Program-made: the position numbers and the translations under genes
From: Actinomycetota bacterium
GTDB lineage: Bacteria; Actinomycetota; UBA4738; HRBIN12
Direction: 5' to 3'
NCBI GenBank assembly: GCA_035640355.1
Contig: DASQWI010000011.1
Location: forward strand, 124,001-188,000
Length of the DNA: 64,000 bases
The notes under the pieces: model-generated
The model's database searches: none
What the model was told of the DNA's origin: nothing
The model's input: the letters and a program-made list of their open reading frames with translations, nothing else
Part shown: in pieces, positions 24,230 through 33,016 of the stretch
Layout: each line of letters opens with the position of its first letter
How positions within the stretch are numbered: the first letter of the stretch is position 1

Positions 24230-24625
24230 ATGGCGACCCTTCAGGACATCATGACCCGCAACGTCTTCACGACGGGTGGCGACGCATCGGTCGCCGAGGT
24301 CGCCGAGAGCATGCTCAAAGGCCGCTTCGGATCCGCAGTCATCGTCGACGGCGCCTGGATCGTCGGGATGTTCACCGAACGAGACGTCCTGCGCGCGGCG
24401 GCGGCAGGAACGGATCCAAGAGCAGCTCGGGTCACCGACTGGATGACCTCCGATCCGGTCACCGCGGCGCCCGACATGGATGCGGAGGAGGCCGCCGAGA
24501 TCATGATGACGCAGGGCTTCCGCCATCTCCCCGTCGTCGACGGCACCAAGCTGCTCGGCATCGTGAGCCTCCGCGACGTCCTGCGTGTTCGGATCCGGCG
24601 GGCGTCCGGTAGCACCGAGCGGTGA
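24230..24625 (+). CDS. Two-CBS-domain protein
   Basis: This 131-residue protein is made of a CBS pair: 'IMTRNVFTTGGDASVAEVAE' and 'WMTSDPVTAAPDMDAEEAAE', each followed by a 'GIVSLRDV'-type end. CBS pairs bind adenine nucleotides and regulate partners. No enzymatic domain is attached. ATG 24230 is preferred over a longer frame. Its stop shares a base with the start of the next gene. Confidence 0.85.
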   Translation: MATLQDIMTRNVFTTGGDASVAEVAESMLKGRFGSAVIVDGAWIVGMFTERDVLRAAAAGTDPRAARVTDWMTSDPVTAAPDMDAEEAAEIMMTQGFRHLPVVDGTKLLGIVSLRDVLRVRIRRASGSTER

Positions 24626-25560
24626 TGAGGAAACTCTCCGTCGTTCTCGCCGCGGGCGCGATCGTGTGGTCCGCGATACCCGCGAACGCGATCGTCAACG
24701 GGCAGGACGACGGCGGAGAGCACCCGTACGTCGGGGAGATCATGCAGTTCGCCGCCGACTTCGTGGATCCGGCGTTCGACGACCCGGGCGCCTGGTTCGT
24801 CTGCACCGGGACCCTGGTCAGCCCGACGGTGGTCATCACCGCGGGTCACTGCACCTTCGGGGTCGGTCTCGACGGCGAGTCCACGACTGCCGGGGACGGA
24901 GACGGGTCTGGCGGCAACGACATCTGGATCGACTTCAGCGAGGCGGCGCACGTGGCGGGATTCCCGGCGAGCGAGGACTACGAGCGCGGCGAGAACCACG
25001 AGGCATACGAGGATCGCAGGGACTTTCTGAACGACAGCGCGTTCTGGGTCCGGGGGACCGCGTTCGCGCACCCGGAGTTCGCGAGCGGGCCGTTCATCCT
25101 CCACGACCTCGGCGTCGTCGTGTTGGAGACGCCCGTGACAAGCGTCGGTTTCGGCGAGGTCTCGCCGGAGGGACACCTCACCGACGCGTACGCGCACGCG
25201 GCGCGCAACCATGTCTTCGAGCTCGTCGGTTACGGGCTCGAAGAGAGCAGGCCCTTCTTCTCTGCGGGCGGTCACACGCGACAGAAGGCCCAGATCAAGC
25301 TGAATTCGCTGAACCCGGGGGCGCAGGACGCGTTCGCGTTCTTCTCGAACAACAATGGGGCAGCCCACCAGGGCGGCGGGTGCCATGGCGACTCCGGTGG
25401 TCCCATCTTCGACAGCACCGATTCGGACATGGTCGTCGCGGTGCAGTCGTTCTCGTTGGGACCGCGTGCGACGTGCTCGGGCATCGCGGGCGGGTATCGC
25501 GTCGATGGGGATGACGACCTCGCGTTCTTGGCCGAGTTCGGAATCGCACCTGCGGTTTGA
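24625..25560 (+). CDS. Secreted trypsin-like serine protease
   Basis: This 311-residue protein has a signal peptide (MRKLSVVLAAGAIVWSAIPA) then 'AIVNGQDDGGEHPYVG', like the start of a mature chymotrypsin-fold protease. The catalytic triad is visible: His in 'ITAGHC', Asp in 'HDLGVVVLE', Ser in 'CHGDSGGPIF'. It should cleave proteins outside the cell. ATG at 24625 overlaps the CBS stop (TGATG); a GTG one codon earlier is also possible. Confidence 0.85.
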   Translation: MRKLSVVLAAGAIVWSAIPANAIVNGQDDGGEHPYVGEIMQFAADFVDPAFDDPGAWFVCTGTLVSPTVVITAGHCTFGVGLDGESTTAGDGDGSGGNDIWIDFSEAAHVAGFPASEDYERGENHEAYEDRRDFLNDSAFWVRGTAFAHPEFASGPFILHDLGVVVLETPVTSVGFGEVSPEGHLTDAYAHAARNHVFELVGYGLEESRPFFSAGGHTRQKAQIKLNSLNPGAQDAFAFFSNNNGAAHQGGGCHGDSGGPIFDSTDSDMVVAVQSFSLGPRATCSGIAGGYRVDGDDDLAFLAEFGIAPAV

Positions 25561-25729
25561 CGCCTCGTCCGCCGCGTGTGATTCGCGGCCGTTTGGCTTC
25601 CGCGCCATGCGGAAACGATCACATGCGGTGTCGTAGCGTGAGGAATGATCGCGATCTGTCATCGGGACGTGCATCAAGGGGGCAGGAAGAAGTAGAAAGG
25701 GAATATCGGGGAGACGGAAGGAGCGTGTG

Positions 25730-26392
25730 ATGTCGGAGGGACGAAGGCCGTTCGGCGAAGAGGAAGACGAGGGTATGGACCGGGAGCCCATAGGAGGTGG
25801 CGGGCCGACGGGCGGCGCCGGGCCGACGGGAGGTGCCTGGCCCATGCCGGAGCCGGCCGGCGCTGGCACCGGTGGGCTGTTCGGCGGGGAGATGCCGCGG
25901 CAGGAGATGCCGGGAGAGGCGCCCGCCGCCGATGAGATGGAGTCGCCCGCACGGGCGACGAGGCGAGCGCCGACCCGCAGGCCTGCGACGCGTAAGAAGA
26001 CGACGACCCGCAAGACCACCGCACGCAAGAAGGCGACCACACGCAAGACCACGGGGCGCAAGAAGACGACCGGGCGCAAGAAGACGACCGCTCGCAAGAC
26101 CACGGGGCGCAAGAAGACGACCGCTCGCAAGTCGACCGGTCGGAGGAAGACGACCGCTCGCAAGACCACGGGGCGCAAGAAGACGACCGCTCGCAAGTCG
26201 ACCGGGCGCAAGAAGACGACCGCTCGCAAGTCGACGGGTCGGAAAACAACCAGACGGAAGACAACGGGACGAAAGACGGCGCGCCGCAAGACGACCGCTC
26301 GCAAATCGACCGGCCGGAAGACGACGCGTCGTAAGACGACCGCCCGGAAGAGCACGGGCCGGAAGACCACGCGCCGGAAGTCGACGCGCTAG
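25730..26392 (+). CDS. Histone H1-like protein with pentapeptide repeats
   Basis: This 220-residue protein has an N-terminal 80 residues that are acidic then Gly/Pro-rich. From about residue 85 it is nearly pure Lys/Arg/Thr/Ala/Gly/Ser in units like RKTTG, RKKTT, ARKST. This matches bacterial H1-like DNA-binding proteins, but the tail is unusually long and regular. AAGGAG lies five bases before the ATG. It is the second H1-like gene in this window. The function is inferred to be chromosome compaction or protection. Confidence 0.75.
   Translation: MSEGRRPFGEEEDEGMDREPIGGGGPTGGAGPTGGAWPMPEPAGAGTGGLFGGEMPRQEMPGEAPAADEMESPARATRRAPTRRPATRKKTTTRKTTARKKATTRKTTGRKKTTGRKKTTARKTTGRKKTTARKSTGRRKTTARKTTGRKKTTARKSTGRKKTTARKSTGRKTTRRKTTGRKTARRKTTARKSTGRKTTRRKTTARKSTGRKTTRRKSTR
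25988..26390 (+). repeat. 15-bp-periodic coding repeat array
   Basis: The DNA repeats blocks such as CGCAAGAAGACGACCGCT and CGCAAGACCACGGGG, giving a 15-base period (five residues). Some 45-60 base blocks occur almost unchanged several times. Such arrays are prone to length change and to assembly error. Confidence 0.8.
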
Positions 26393-26405
26393 TCAACGTC
26401 GCTGT

Positions 26406-26445
26406 TCGAGGAGCTCGAGAGCGGAAAGCTACTCGAGCTCCTCGA
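26406..26445. terminator. 14-bp perfect inverted repeat between convergent genes
   Basis: TCGAGGAGCTCGAG (26406-26419) pairs with CTCGAGCTCCTCGA (26432-26445), loop of 12. It includes the last codons of the minus-strand hydrolase gene and lies just past the histone-like gene. It probably ends transcription from both sides; no T-run is present. Confidence 0.5.
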
Positions 26446-27667
26446 GGAGCCTGAGGTCGATCGCCCGGAACGCGTCCCATCGCGGGCCGCCGAGGTAGGA
26501 GTTCGTGAGCGTGACGACGCCCACGCGCGTGTCGGGGCGGAAGAACATCCTGGTGCTCACGCCGAAGTCGCCGCCGGTGTGACCCATTCGGAAGTAGCCG
26601 CGCGGAGCGGCCCCGTACCACACGAGACCCTGCCGCCAGCCCGCGTCGTACGAAAGCTGATGACGACGGGTCTCGCGGACGGTGCTTCGCTCGAGGACGC
26701 GGACGCCCTCGAAGGAGCCGTAGTTCATGAACGCCGCTAGCCAACGAGCCAGGTGGGCGGCGCTCGTTCGGAGCGCGCCGTCGGGATAATCCGGATAGCC
26801 GTACTGGAAGTACGGCTCGAGCGACCCCGTCCTCTTGTTCAGCTTGTACGGCATCGCCAGGTTCGTCGTGGTGATATCGGCCAGGCGGAACCCCGACTGG
26901 TCCATCCCGAGCGGCTCCAGGATGCGCTGCTTGCAGAGCTCGTTGAAGTCACGGTGGGCGACGACTTCCGCAACGAACGCGGCGAGCGCCACGGCAATGT
27001 TCGAGTACGCGTATGCCCTGCCCGGGCGGCGCTCGTAGAAGTTGGCGCCCTCCCGGTACCTGCTCTCACCCGGTACGAGGTACGAGCGTAGGAACTCTCC
27101 AAGCTCGATCGGTGAGTCGCCCTGGAAGTACAGGGAATCCCGGGAGTAGGGCGTTCCCCACACGGAGAAGCGGTCGCGGATCGCGGAGGTGTGGATGAGC
27201 AGCATCCGCGTTGTGATCGGCTCCCTCGGTGCTGCGGGGATTCGAACCTCGAACGGCAGGTAGTCGTTGACGTCGGCGTCGAGATCCAGATCGCCGTCCT
27301 CGACCACCGACATCACGCCCGCGCACGTAACGGTCTTTGAAACGGACGCGAGCATGAACACGGTGTCGGGAGTCACGCGGATGTCGTTCTCTCGATCTGC
27401 CCACCCCGCGCCGATCGTCCAGGCGATCTCGTCGCCTCGAACGAGCGAGACGGCTATTCCGGGAGTTTGCGCCTCGCGCATCTGTTCGTGGACGAACGAC
27501 TCGAAGCGTGCCGGAGCCGCGATTGCACGAACGAACGAGAACGGCGCGATCGTCGCGGCGCCACCGGCGAGGGCGCTCCCCAGGAATCGGCGTCGGGTCA
27601 TGGCGGGGCCGCGGGGGGCCGCCCGGTCGACCGCCATCTCTCGCAGTGGCGCGTCGGCTCGGATCAT
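26429..27667 (-). CDS. Serine hydrolase of the beta-lactamase / class C family
   Basis: This 412-residue exported protein has a twin-arginine signal ('TRRRFLGSALAGGAATIAPF'). The active-site motifs are SVSK (SxxK), 'YSN' (YxN) and 'GHTGG' (HTG). Members include beta-lactamases, esterases and D-aminopeptidases; resistance should not be assumed. ATG 27667 is favoured by GGAGAG upstream; ATG 27601 starts directly at the Tat motif. It is divergent from the cupin gene. Confidence 0.82.
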   Translation of the reverse strand: MIRADAPLREMAVDRAAPRGPAMTRRRFLGSALAGGAATIAPFSFVRAIAAPARFESFVHEQMREAQTPGIAVSLVRGDEIAWTIGAGWADRENDIRVTPDTVFMLASVSKTVTCAGVMSVVEDGDLDLDADVNDYLPFEVRIPAAPREPITTRMLLIHTSAIRDRFSVWGTPYSRDSLYFQGDSPIELGEFLRSYLVPGESRYREGANFYERRPGRAYAYSNIAVALAAFVAEVVAHRDFNELCKQRILEPLGMDQSGFRLADITTTNLAMPYKLNKRTGSLEPYFQYGYPDYPDGALRTSAAHLARWLAAFMNYGSFEGVRVLERSTVRETRRHQLSYDAGWRQGLVWYGAAPRGYFRMGHTGGDFGVSTRMFFRPDTRVGVVTLTNSYLGGPRWDAFRAIDLRLLEELE

Positions 27668-27772
27668 CACGATCTCTCCGCGCTGAACGCTAGCGAACCG
27701 CGCCCGCGCGCGCGCGCGACGCCTTCGTCGTCGCGCACCGTTTATCGTGCCGACACTCGTACTCGAGGAGGC

Positions 27773-28189
27773 ATGTGCATGCGAGCCGTCGAGGCACGTC
27801 GAGAGGACGCGCACCCCCACGCGAGGCCCGAATGGTTCAGCGGGCCGGTCGCCATCCAGGAGCTGAGCGAGGCGTCCGACGCTCCTGGGCTCGAGATCTT
27901 CGCCGTGTTCTTCGATCCCGGCGCACGAACGCTCCCGCACACGCACTCGACGGACCAGCTCCTGTATTTCCTTGAGGGCGAGGGCGTGGTCGGCGCGCAG
28001 GGTGACCGACGGCTGTACCGGCCCGGCGGGATGGCGGTGATCCCGGCCAACGAATGGCACTGGCACGGCGCGACGCCGACCTCCGCGATGTGCCATCTCT
28101 CGATCCGGCCCGGCGGTCCGTCCGCGTGGGCGCCGGACGTTCCGATGCACGACTGGGACGAATACATGACCGGCGCGCGCGTCACCTGA
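27773..28189 (+). CDS. Cupin-domain protein
   Basis: This 138-residue small beta-barrel has the cupin motif 'LPHTHSTDQLLYFLEGEG' (metal His/His/Glu type) and 'VIPANEWHWHGATP' as the second motif. The fold binds a metal and often acts as isomerase, dioxygenase or sensor. CGAGGAG precedes the ATG at 27773. It is divergent from the hydrolase gene with 105 bases between them, so the two may share regulation. Confidence 0.82.
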   Translation: MCMRAVEARREDAHPHARPEWFSGPVAIQELSEASDAPGLEIFAVFFDPGARTLPHTHSTDQLLYFLEGEGVVGAQGDRRLYRPGGMAVIPANEWHWHGATPTSAMCHLSIRPGGPSAWAPDVPMHDWDEYMTGARVT

Positions 28190-28312
28190 CTCGTTACCCA
28201 AGCTGCGTGGCGACCTTCTGATCGCTGCACGCGAGCGTCGACCCCACGTCTCGCCGCCGTCCCCGGTGAGGGCTTCCTGATCGAACCGGCCCGACGCGAG
28301 CCGAGCCACCGA

Positions 28313-29134
28313 CTAACGCGTCAGTGAGTCATGTGGTTTCGACTGCTCCCGTCCGGCTTGCCCGAACCAGTAGCCGACGATCGTGCCGGCGATGCCTACG
28401 ACGGGGGCCATATACGTCCCGAACTCCGTCGCTTCGAGCCCGCTCAAGATGGCGATGATCGGCATCGAAACGATGGCAGCCACGATTAGGACAAGCACAA
28501 CCCCACGCCACCTATAGGAGTTACGGACCTCAGAATCGATCGCCACGTCCTTGCCGCGCGTGTAGGCGTCCAAGATCCGCTGAGCGACCAGTGCCTGGAA
28601 TTCCCGCTGGTTCTGAGCAACTTTTTGCTCCGCGTTGAACCTCGTCTCGGCGCGCTTTTCCGGTGTTTCGCCGGGCGGGTAGTAGGGCACCGACGTCATC
28701 ACTCTTGCGGCCATCTCCATGAGGCCGCTGATTTCGAGCTGAGACATGCTGATGTCGGCAGGTAGGTCGGGAACCGTTGTTGGCATCGTTTGGAGGCCCT
28801 TCGAGGTGCGCAGGTTCTCGTACGCCTCTTGCTCCGTCCGAAGGTCGGCGTCAGCCTTCGCCTGAGATTCCTCCCGCTCTTTCTCCCACTCGCGCTGCCG
28901 CCTGGCCAGCTCCTCCTCCCATTCCTCGCGTGCCTGATCGAGCGGCACAGCCGGCACCTCGTCGGCGACCTGACCGTTCCCGTCCGCATTGAACAGACCG
29001 ACCACTTCTGCGGCCGGCTCCGGTTCTACCTGCGCCTGGGGCTCTCCCATCGTTTCTGCCCCGGACGACTCGTGGGTTGGCGACGGCTCCGTCTCTTCCA
29101 GAAAACCTCGCGGCTCGTGCCATTCCTCCGCCAT
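28313..29134 (-). CDS. Coiled-coil protein with two C-terminal membrane spans
   Basis: This 273-residue protein of unknown family has an acidic first 65 residues. Residues about 68-105 form a charged coiled coil rich in Glu/Arg ('REEWEEELARRQREWEKER'). A helical middle follows, then two hydrophobic segments (VVLVLIVAAIVSMPIIAIL and YMAPVVGIAGTIVGYWFG), so it is anchored with a large cytoplasmic part. The gene is alone on the minus strand. I cannot suggest a function. Confidence 0.6.
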   Translation of the reverse strand: MAEEWHEPRGFLEETEPSPTHESSGAETMGEPQAQVEPEPAAEVVGLFNADGNGQVADEVPAVPLDQAREEWEEELARRQREWEKEREESQAKADADLRTEQEAYENLRTSKGLQTMPTTVPDLPADISMSQLEISGLMEMAARVMTSVPYYPPGETPEKRAETRFNAEQKVAQNQREFQALVAQRILDAYTRGKDVAIDSEVRNSYRWRGVVLVLIVAAIVSMPIIAILSGLEATEFGTYMAPVVGIAGTIVGYWFGQAGREQSKPHDSLTR

Positions 29135-29295
29135 GGCGGCCCTCCTTCGCTCCTCAACTACTTCGCTACTTATCGGCCGTAAGCCACACGAACGTGAGCA
29201 ACGGCGCGCGCAGGCTCAACCGAAGGGAGCGAGGACCTGAGCCCTCTCAATGCGCTGGGCAAAGGTGCCGATGTCTCGTTCGGAGGTCTCCGAGC

Positions 29296-29730
29296 ATGCA
29301 GGGTCAGGACGTCGAGGGGTTGGTTCAGGATGTCCTGTCACGGGCGGACGAGGCCGAAGCCATGTACCGGACCCTCGTCGACCTCGTACCTGCGATCACG
29401 TATGTCGAGGCACTCGACACTCGGCGAACGTTCTCGATCAGCCCCCAAGTCGAGTCGATCCTCGGATTCACGCCGGAGGAGTGGCTCGGTGACTCAGCCC
29501 GGTGGGAGGGTGCGCTCCACCCCGACGACAGGGATCGCGTGGTGGCGTCGTGCGCTCGTGCGAACGTTACGTTCGAGCCATGGCGTGAGGAGTACCGCAT
29601 GATCGCGAAGGACGGGCGCGTCGTCTGGATCCACGACCAGGCGGTCCTCGTCCGAGGTGCCAACGGCACGCCGCTTTGCTGGCAAGGCATCATGGTCGAC
29701 GTCACAGCGCAGCGACAGCCGCCCGCCTGA
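29296..29730 (+). CDS. Stand-alone PAS-domain protein
   Basis: This 144-residue protein is a PAS_3/PAC unit: 'SISPQVESILGFTPEEWLG', 'WEGALHPDDRDRVV', and the PAC end 'EYRMIAKDGRVVWIHD'. No output domain is attached, so it may sense a signal and act on another protein, or be a fragment of a larger sensor. CGGAGG lies upstream of the ATG. Confidence 0.75.
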   Translation: MQGQDVEGLVQDVLSRADEAEAMYRTLVDLVPAITYVEALDTRRTFSISPQVESILGFTPEEWLGDSARWEGALHPDDRDRVVASCARANVTFEPWREEYRMIAKDGRVVWIHDQAVLVRGANGTPLCWQGIMVDVTAQRQPPA

Positions 29731-29736
29731 GCGGGC
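29721..29736 (+). terminator. Short GC hairpin at the end of the PAS gene
   Basis: GCCCGC (29721-29726), loop CTGA containing the stop, GCGGGC (29731-29736), then a pyrimidine-rich CACTCATTCTTCCTC. Plausible terminator. Confidence 0.45.
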
Positions 29737-29743
29737 GCGTCAC

Positions 29744-30121
29744 TCATTCTTCCTCGAGCTCGTCCTGCTCCACGTCGTGCTGATCGTCGTGGTCGGTCCC
29801 GCCAGGAACACTGTCGCGGACCGAGAGCGCGGCCTCCTCCGGCGAGGCGAACTCGTCTCGCTCCAAGACGGCCTCGCCCGCCAGCTGCTCATCGAGATCC
29901 GGCACGCCGTCATCCACGACCGAAACCACCTCGTCGATGGCGGCTCGCTCCGGCCGCTCCTCGGCGAGCGCCCGTTCCAGCCCCTCACCGGCTTGCGCCT
30001 CAGCAGCCGTCGTTCCGGGTAGTTCGGCGCCGAACGCGTGGTCCGCTTGCAAGATGTCGGCCTCGAGCTCGTCGCCCTCTACCTCGTCGTCGCCCTCGTC
30101 TCGGGGGTCGTATTCGGTCAT
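29744..30121 (-). CDS. Small acidic protein (DUF5709-like)
   Basis: This 125-residue protein is very rich in Asp and Glu, opening MTEYDPRDEGDDEVEGDELE and ending HDVEQDELEEE. The 'SPEEAALSV' segment near the end resembles DUF5709 proteins of actinobacteria, but I am not certain. ATG 30121 has GGGAG upstream; a longer start at 30157 exists. It probably follows the redoxin gene in one transcript, 47 bases apart. Confidence 0.6.
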   Translation of the reverse strand: MTEYDPRDEGDDEVEGDELEADILQADHAFGAELPGTTAAEAQAGEGLERALAEERPERAAIDEVVSVVDDGVPDLDEQLAGEAVLERDEFASPEEAALSVRDSVPGGTDHDDQHDVEQDELEEE

Positions 30122-30168
30122 CAACTCACTCCCGGTCCGCCTGTCCGTCAACAGCATGAACGACGTAC

Positions 30169-31245
30169 CTATCCGAACGTGAATGCAAACGCCTCGATTC
30201 CCGGACCCTCGAGCGCGATCTCGAACGTGCGCTCCCGAACGTCACCCCGTTGGCGAACGAGCTGATACAGCCGCGGCTCCGTGACTGCACCCTTGCCCTG
30301 TTCGTCAACGTCCGTCCCGTGATCAGTGCCTGCTGGTTGCCCATCGAGGAGCACTCGGAACGGCACCGACGCGCCACTCGCGGGCGGCGCCATCACCATG
30401 TGCAGGTCGCGCGCGTGGAAACGGAACGCGATCCGTCCGCGGGAGTCGTTCGACATGGCGGCCTGTCGCTCGACCGTCCAGTCGCCCGAGAGCGCCCACT
30501 CGTTGAGATCCAGGCGCGGAGGAATGGCATACACGTTCCGCCTATCCACCAAGCCACCAGGAGAGGCGAAATTCGTGGTGCGCTCGTACCCGACGTATGT
30601 TTCCGGAGACCGCAGGCTGTCCCAGTCCGCTCCGACTTCGAAGCCGGCCGGATCGACCGCAACCAGGTCGGTGGCGACGCTTTCGATCCCGGCCTCGGTG
30701 AGGAGCCGCTGGATCGTTCGTTCCGATCGTTCGTAGTCCTCCTCGCCGAAGTGATGACCTCGCAGGTGCCCGTTCGCGCCGACGAAGTACAGGGCCGGCC
30801 AGTAGTGGTTCTCGAAAGCCGTCCAGATCGCGTAGTCGCTGTCGGTCACGATCGGAAAGGGAACGTCGAGGTCCTTCGCTGCCTGCCGCACGTTGTCAAC
30901 GTCGCTCTCGAACCCGAACTCGGGCGTGTGCACGCCCACCACGGTCAGCCCATTCGCACCGTACCGCTCGTACCAGGCGCGCACGTAGGGGAGGGTCCGA
31001 AGCCAGTTGATGCACGTGTACGTCCAGAACTGAACGAGGACGACGCGGTCGCGAAGTCCCGAAGCGGTCAACGGGGGAGAGTTCAGCCACTCCGAAGCCG
31101 TGTCGAACGCCGTCAGGATCCCTGTGGCCTGCGCGTCCGCCTCGATTGTCAGGCCTAGCGGAACGCCCTCACGCTCCGATATCTCCTCGAGCGATGTCCC
31201 GCTCGCGCCGTGCAGTGTTGCCCCCAACAGTTCGCGCCCCGCCAT
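30169..31245 (-). CDS. TlpA/DipZ-like redoxin with single active-site cysteine
   Basis: This 358-residue thioredoxin-fold protein has the active-site segment 'FWTYTCINWLRTLPYV'. Cys78 is kept, but the partner position in CxxC is Trp81. The rest matches the DipZ C-terminal type ('GVHTPEFGFE', 'DYAIWTAFENHYWPALYFV'), followed by a beta-rich 150-residue domain ('FRFHARDLHMVM'). No signal peptide is seen, so it is probably cytoplasmic. With one cysteine it cannot act as a normal disulfide reductase; a peroxidase-like or binding role is possible. AAGGAGG precedes the ATG. Confidence 0.8.
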   Translation of the reverse strand: MAGRELLGATLHGASGTSLEEISEREGVPLGLTIEADAQATGILTAFDTASEWLNSPPLTASGLRDRVVLVQFWTYTCINWLRTLPYVRAWYERYGANGLTVVGVHTPEFGFESDVDNVRQAAKDLDVPFPIVTDSDYAIWTAFENHYWPALYFVGANGHLRGHHFGEEDYERSERTIQRLLTEAGIESVATDLVAVDPAGFEVGADWDSLRSPETYVGYERTTNFASPGGLVDRRNVYAIPPRLDLNEWALSGDWTVERQAAMSNDSRGRIAFRFHARDLHMVMAPPASGASVPFRVLLDGQPAGTDHGTDVDEQGKGAVTEPRLYQLVRQRGDVRERTFEIALEGPGIEAFAFTFG

Positions 31246-31257
31246 CTCGAACCTCCT

Positions 31258-31395
31258 TCAGTCGCCGTCCACTTCCACTTTGGCCTCCGCGAACGCGGGG
31301 GCCTCTTGTGGCAGGTTGTGTCCGACACCGCCGTCAATGGTCCGGTCCACGTATCTGCCCGAAACTTCGTTGCGTAGCTCCACGGAGCGCCTCCC
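31258..31395 (-). pseudogene. C-terminal remnant of an alpha/beta hydrolase
   Basis: The minus frame ends 'YVDRTIDGGVGHNLPQEAPA' then FAEAKVEVDGD and stop. It has the look of the last 40 residues of alpha/beta hydrolases, including the catalytic-His loop 'GVGHNLPQEAP'. Upstream of about 31395 the frame no longer resembles the family and has no nucleophile motif. It lies just before the redoxin gene and contains that gene's ribosome binding site at its end. Confidence 0.5.
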
Positions 31396-31795
31396 GAGCG
31401 GGAGTTGGACCTCCCCAGGTGGCACACTACGGCCGATCGGAGATGTCGTTTGCGGGACTGCGTAGATGGACGTCCGCGCTACGCGCGCTCCTCCATCGCC
31501 GCCGGCTGACAATCTCTGAGTGATGTACGTCAGTCGCATTAGTTTGGGCGACTGCGTCGTGGGTACGTTCCGACTCGCGCCGGCCACTAAATCGATTTGC
31601 ACCGCAGAAGGATCGGCGGGCGCGGGCCGGTGCGGGGGTGCTCGTGAGGGCTGGTCGGGTCGTTGCCCTGCCAGCTGGGTCGCGCGTCGGCTCGGCGTGC
31701 CGCCCCATCAGGTGCAGATCTCCGTAGCGGATTGCTGCCGTCTTCGAGTGGGTCCAAACGTGCGCCCGAGCGGGCGCGAATTGGGGAGGGAGACG
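31396..31795. other. 400-base stretch without a gene, containing two hairpins
   Basis: No convincing coding frame. CAGTCGC (31531-31537) and GCGACTG (31548-31554) can pair. GCGCCC (31762-31767) and GGGCGC (31772-31777) form a tight hairpin just before the GGGGAGGGA ribosome binding site of the GH10 gene, where it could affect translation. Confidence 0.45.
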
Positions 31796-32977
31796 ATGCG
31801 GACAGAAAGGACGCTGACCCGGCGAAGGTTCCTCGCGCGAAGCGGTGTGGGCGCGGCGGCGCTGCTGGGCGGGGGTGCGTCGACGCTAGCGGGTATCGGA
31901 ACGGCGTTGGCCGCGCCGACAGGCCAGCTGGTCCAGGCAGCCGCGGGGAAGGGACTCATGTACGGCTCGTCGCTCGCCACGTGGCAGTACGCGGGCTCGG
32001 AGTTCTCGCAACCCGATCCCGAGTACGGAGCCCTCCATGCTCGCGAGGCCGGAATGATGTTCACCGAGGACGACCTGCTCTGGTGGCGGCTCAGGCCATC
32101 GCGCACGGCCGCGCTCGACTTCTCGTACGGGGACCGGATCATCGGGGACGCGGAGACCAACGCGCAGCAGGTGTTCGCGGCGCACATGGTCTGGGACTCG
32201 GGCTTCGGCGACGGCTGGACGGAAGACGAGCTTCGCTCACTGCCTCAGCAAGAGGCCCGTGACCTCCTGTTCGGCACGATCGATGCCGAGGCCGCTCGGT
32301 ACGCCGGACGGGCCAGGGCATGGGTCGTCGCGAACGAGGTCGTCAGCCACAACCGAGTGGACGCGAATGGTTTCTGGACCGTGACGCCGTGGTACCAAAC
32401 GATCGGCCCGACCCACGTCGACGAGGCCTTCTTCCACGCGCGCCAGCACGATCCGAGCGCGATCCTCGTGATCAACGACTTCGGGTTCGAGGTGGGGTCG
32501 ACCGCGACTGGGCGCCGAACGAACATCCTCAAGGCGATCGACCACCTCCAAACCGTGGGCGCGGACGTGGGCGCGCTCGGGGTGGAGGCGCACCTCAACT
32601 ACCAGGGGTTCGCCCGAAGCTTCAATCCGACGGCGTACCGGTCGTTCCTCGCGAGCGTCGCGTCTCGCGGCCTGCACATCTTCGTCACGGAATTGGACGT
32701 CCTCGACGATGGGCTTCGAGGCGACATCGCGACCATCGACGCCGGCGTCGCGGACGTCTATAAGCGCTACCTCGACGTGGTGCTTCAAGAGCAAGCGGTG
32801 AAGATCGTGATCACGTTCGGGCTTACGGACCGGTACACATGGCTGCAAGAGGATTTCCCGCGGCGCGACGGCCAACCTCGGCGTCCTCTCCCATTCGACG
32901 CGAACCTGCAGCCGAAGCCCGCATACAACGCGATCCTCCAGGCTTTCCAGGGGGCACCGTCGAGGACGCCGTTATGA
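31796..32977 (+). CDS. Exported GH10-family endo-beta-xylanase-like glycosidase
   Basis: This 393-residue protein has a twin-arginine signal 'TRRRFLARSGVGAAALLGGG'. GH10 hallmarks are the acid/base Glu in 'AWVVANEVVSH' near residue 181 and the nucleophile Glu in 'FVTELDVLDD' near residue 299, with 'HMVWDSG' corresponding to the conserved HxLVWH. GH10 enzymes cut beta-1,4-xylan in the periplasm or outside the cell. GGGGAGGGA precedes the ATG at 31796. No other xylan genes are near. Confidence 0.85.
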   Translation: MRTERTLTRRRFLARSGVGAAALLGGGASTLAGIGTALAAPTGQLVQAAAGKGLMYGSSLATWQYAGSEFSQPDPEYGALHAREAGMMFTEDDLLWWRLRPSRTAALDFSYGDRIIGDAETNAQQVFAAHMVWDSGFGDGWTEDELRSLPQQEARDLLFGTIDAEAARYAGRARAWVVANEVVSHNRVDANGFWTVTPWYQTIGPTHVDEAFFHARQHDPSAILVINDFGFEVGSTATGRRTNILKAIDHLQTVGADVGALGVEAHLNYQGFARSFNPTAYRSFLASVASRGLHIFVTELDVLDDGLRGDIATIDAGVADVYKRYLDVVLQEQAVKIVITFGLTDRYTWLQEDFPRRDGQPRRPLPFDANLQPKPAYNAILQAFQGAPSRTPL

Positions 32978-33016
32978 CCTCGACGTGACGACGCTGTCTC
33001 GATAGACAGAGGGATC

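Noticed and set aside
24241-26370. A 709-codon open frame on the minus strand
   Set aside because: It runs antisense to the CBS, protease and histone-like genes. Its Val/Leu/Arg-rich repeats are the mirror of the Lys/Thr repeat array, not a protein family.
25988-26390. Possible CRISPR array
   Set aside because: The repeats have no unique spacers, keep a 15-base coding period and lie inside an intact reading frame.
26429-27667. Beta-lactamase conferring resistance
   Set aside because: SxxK, YxN and HTG motifs are shared by esterases and peptidases of this family, so resistance cannot be claimed.
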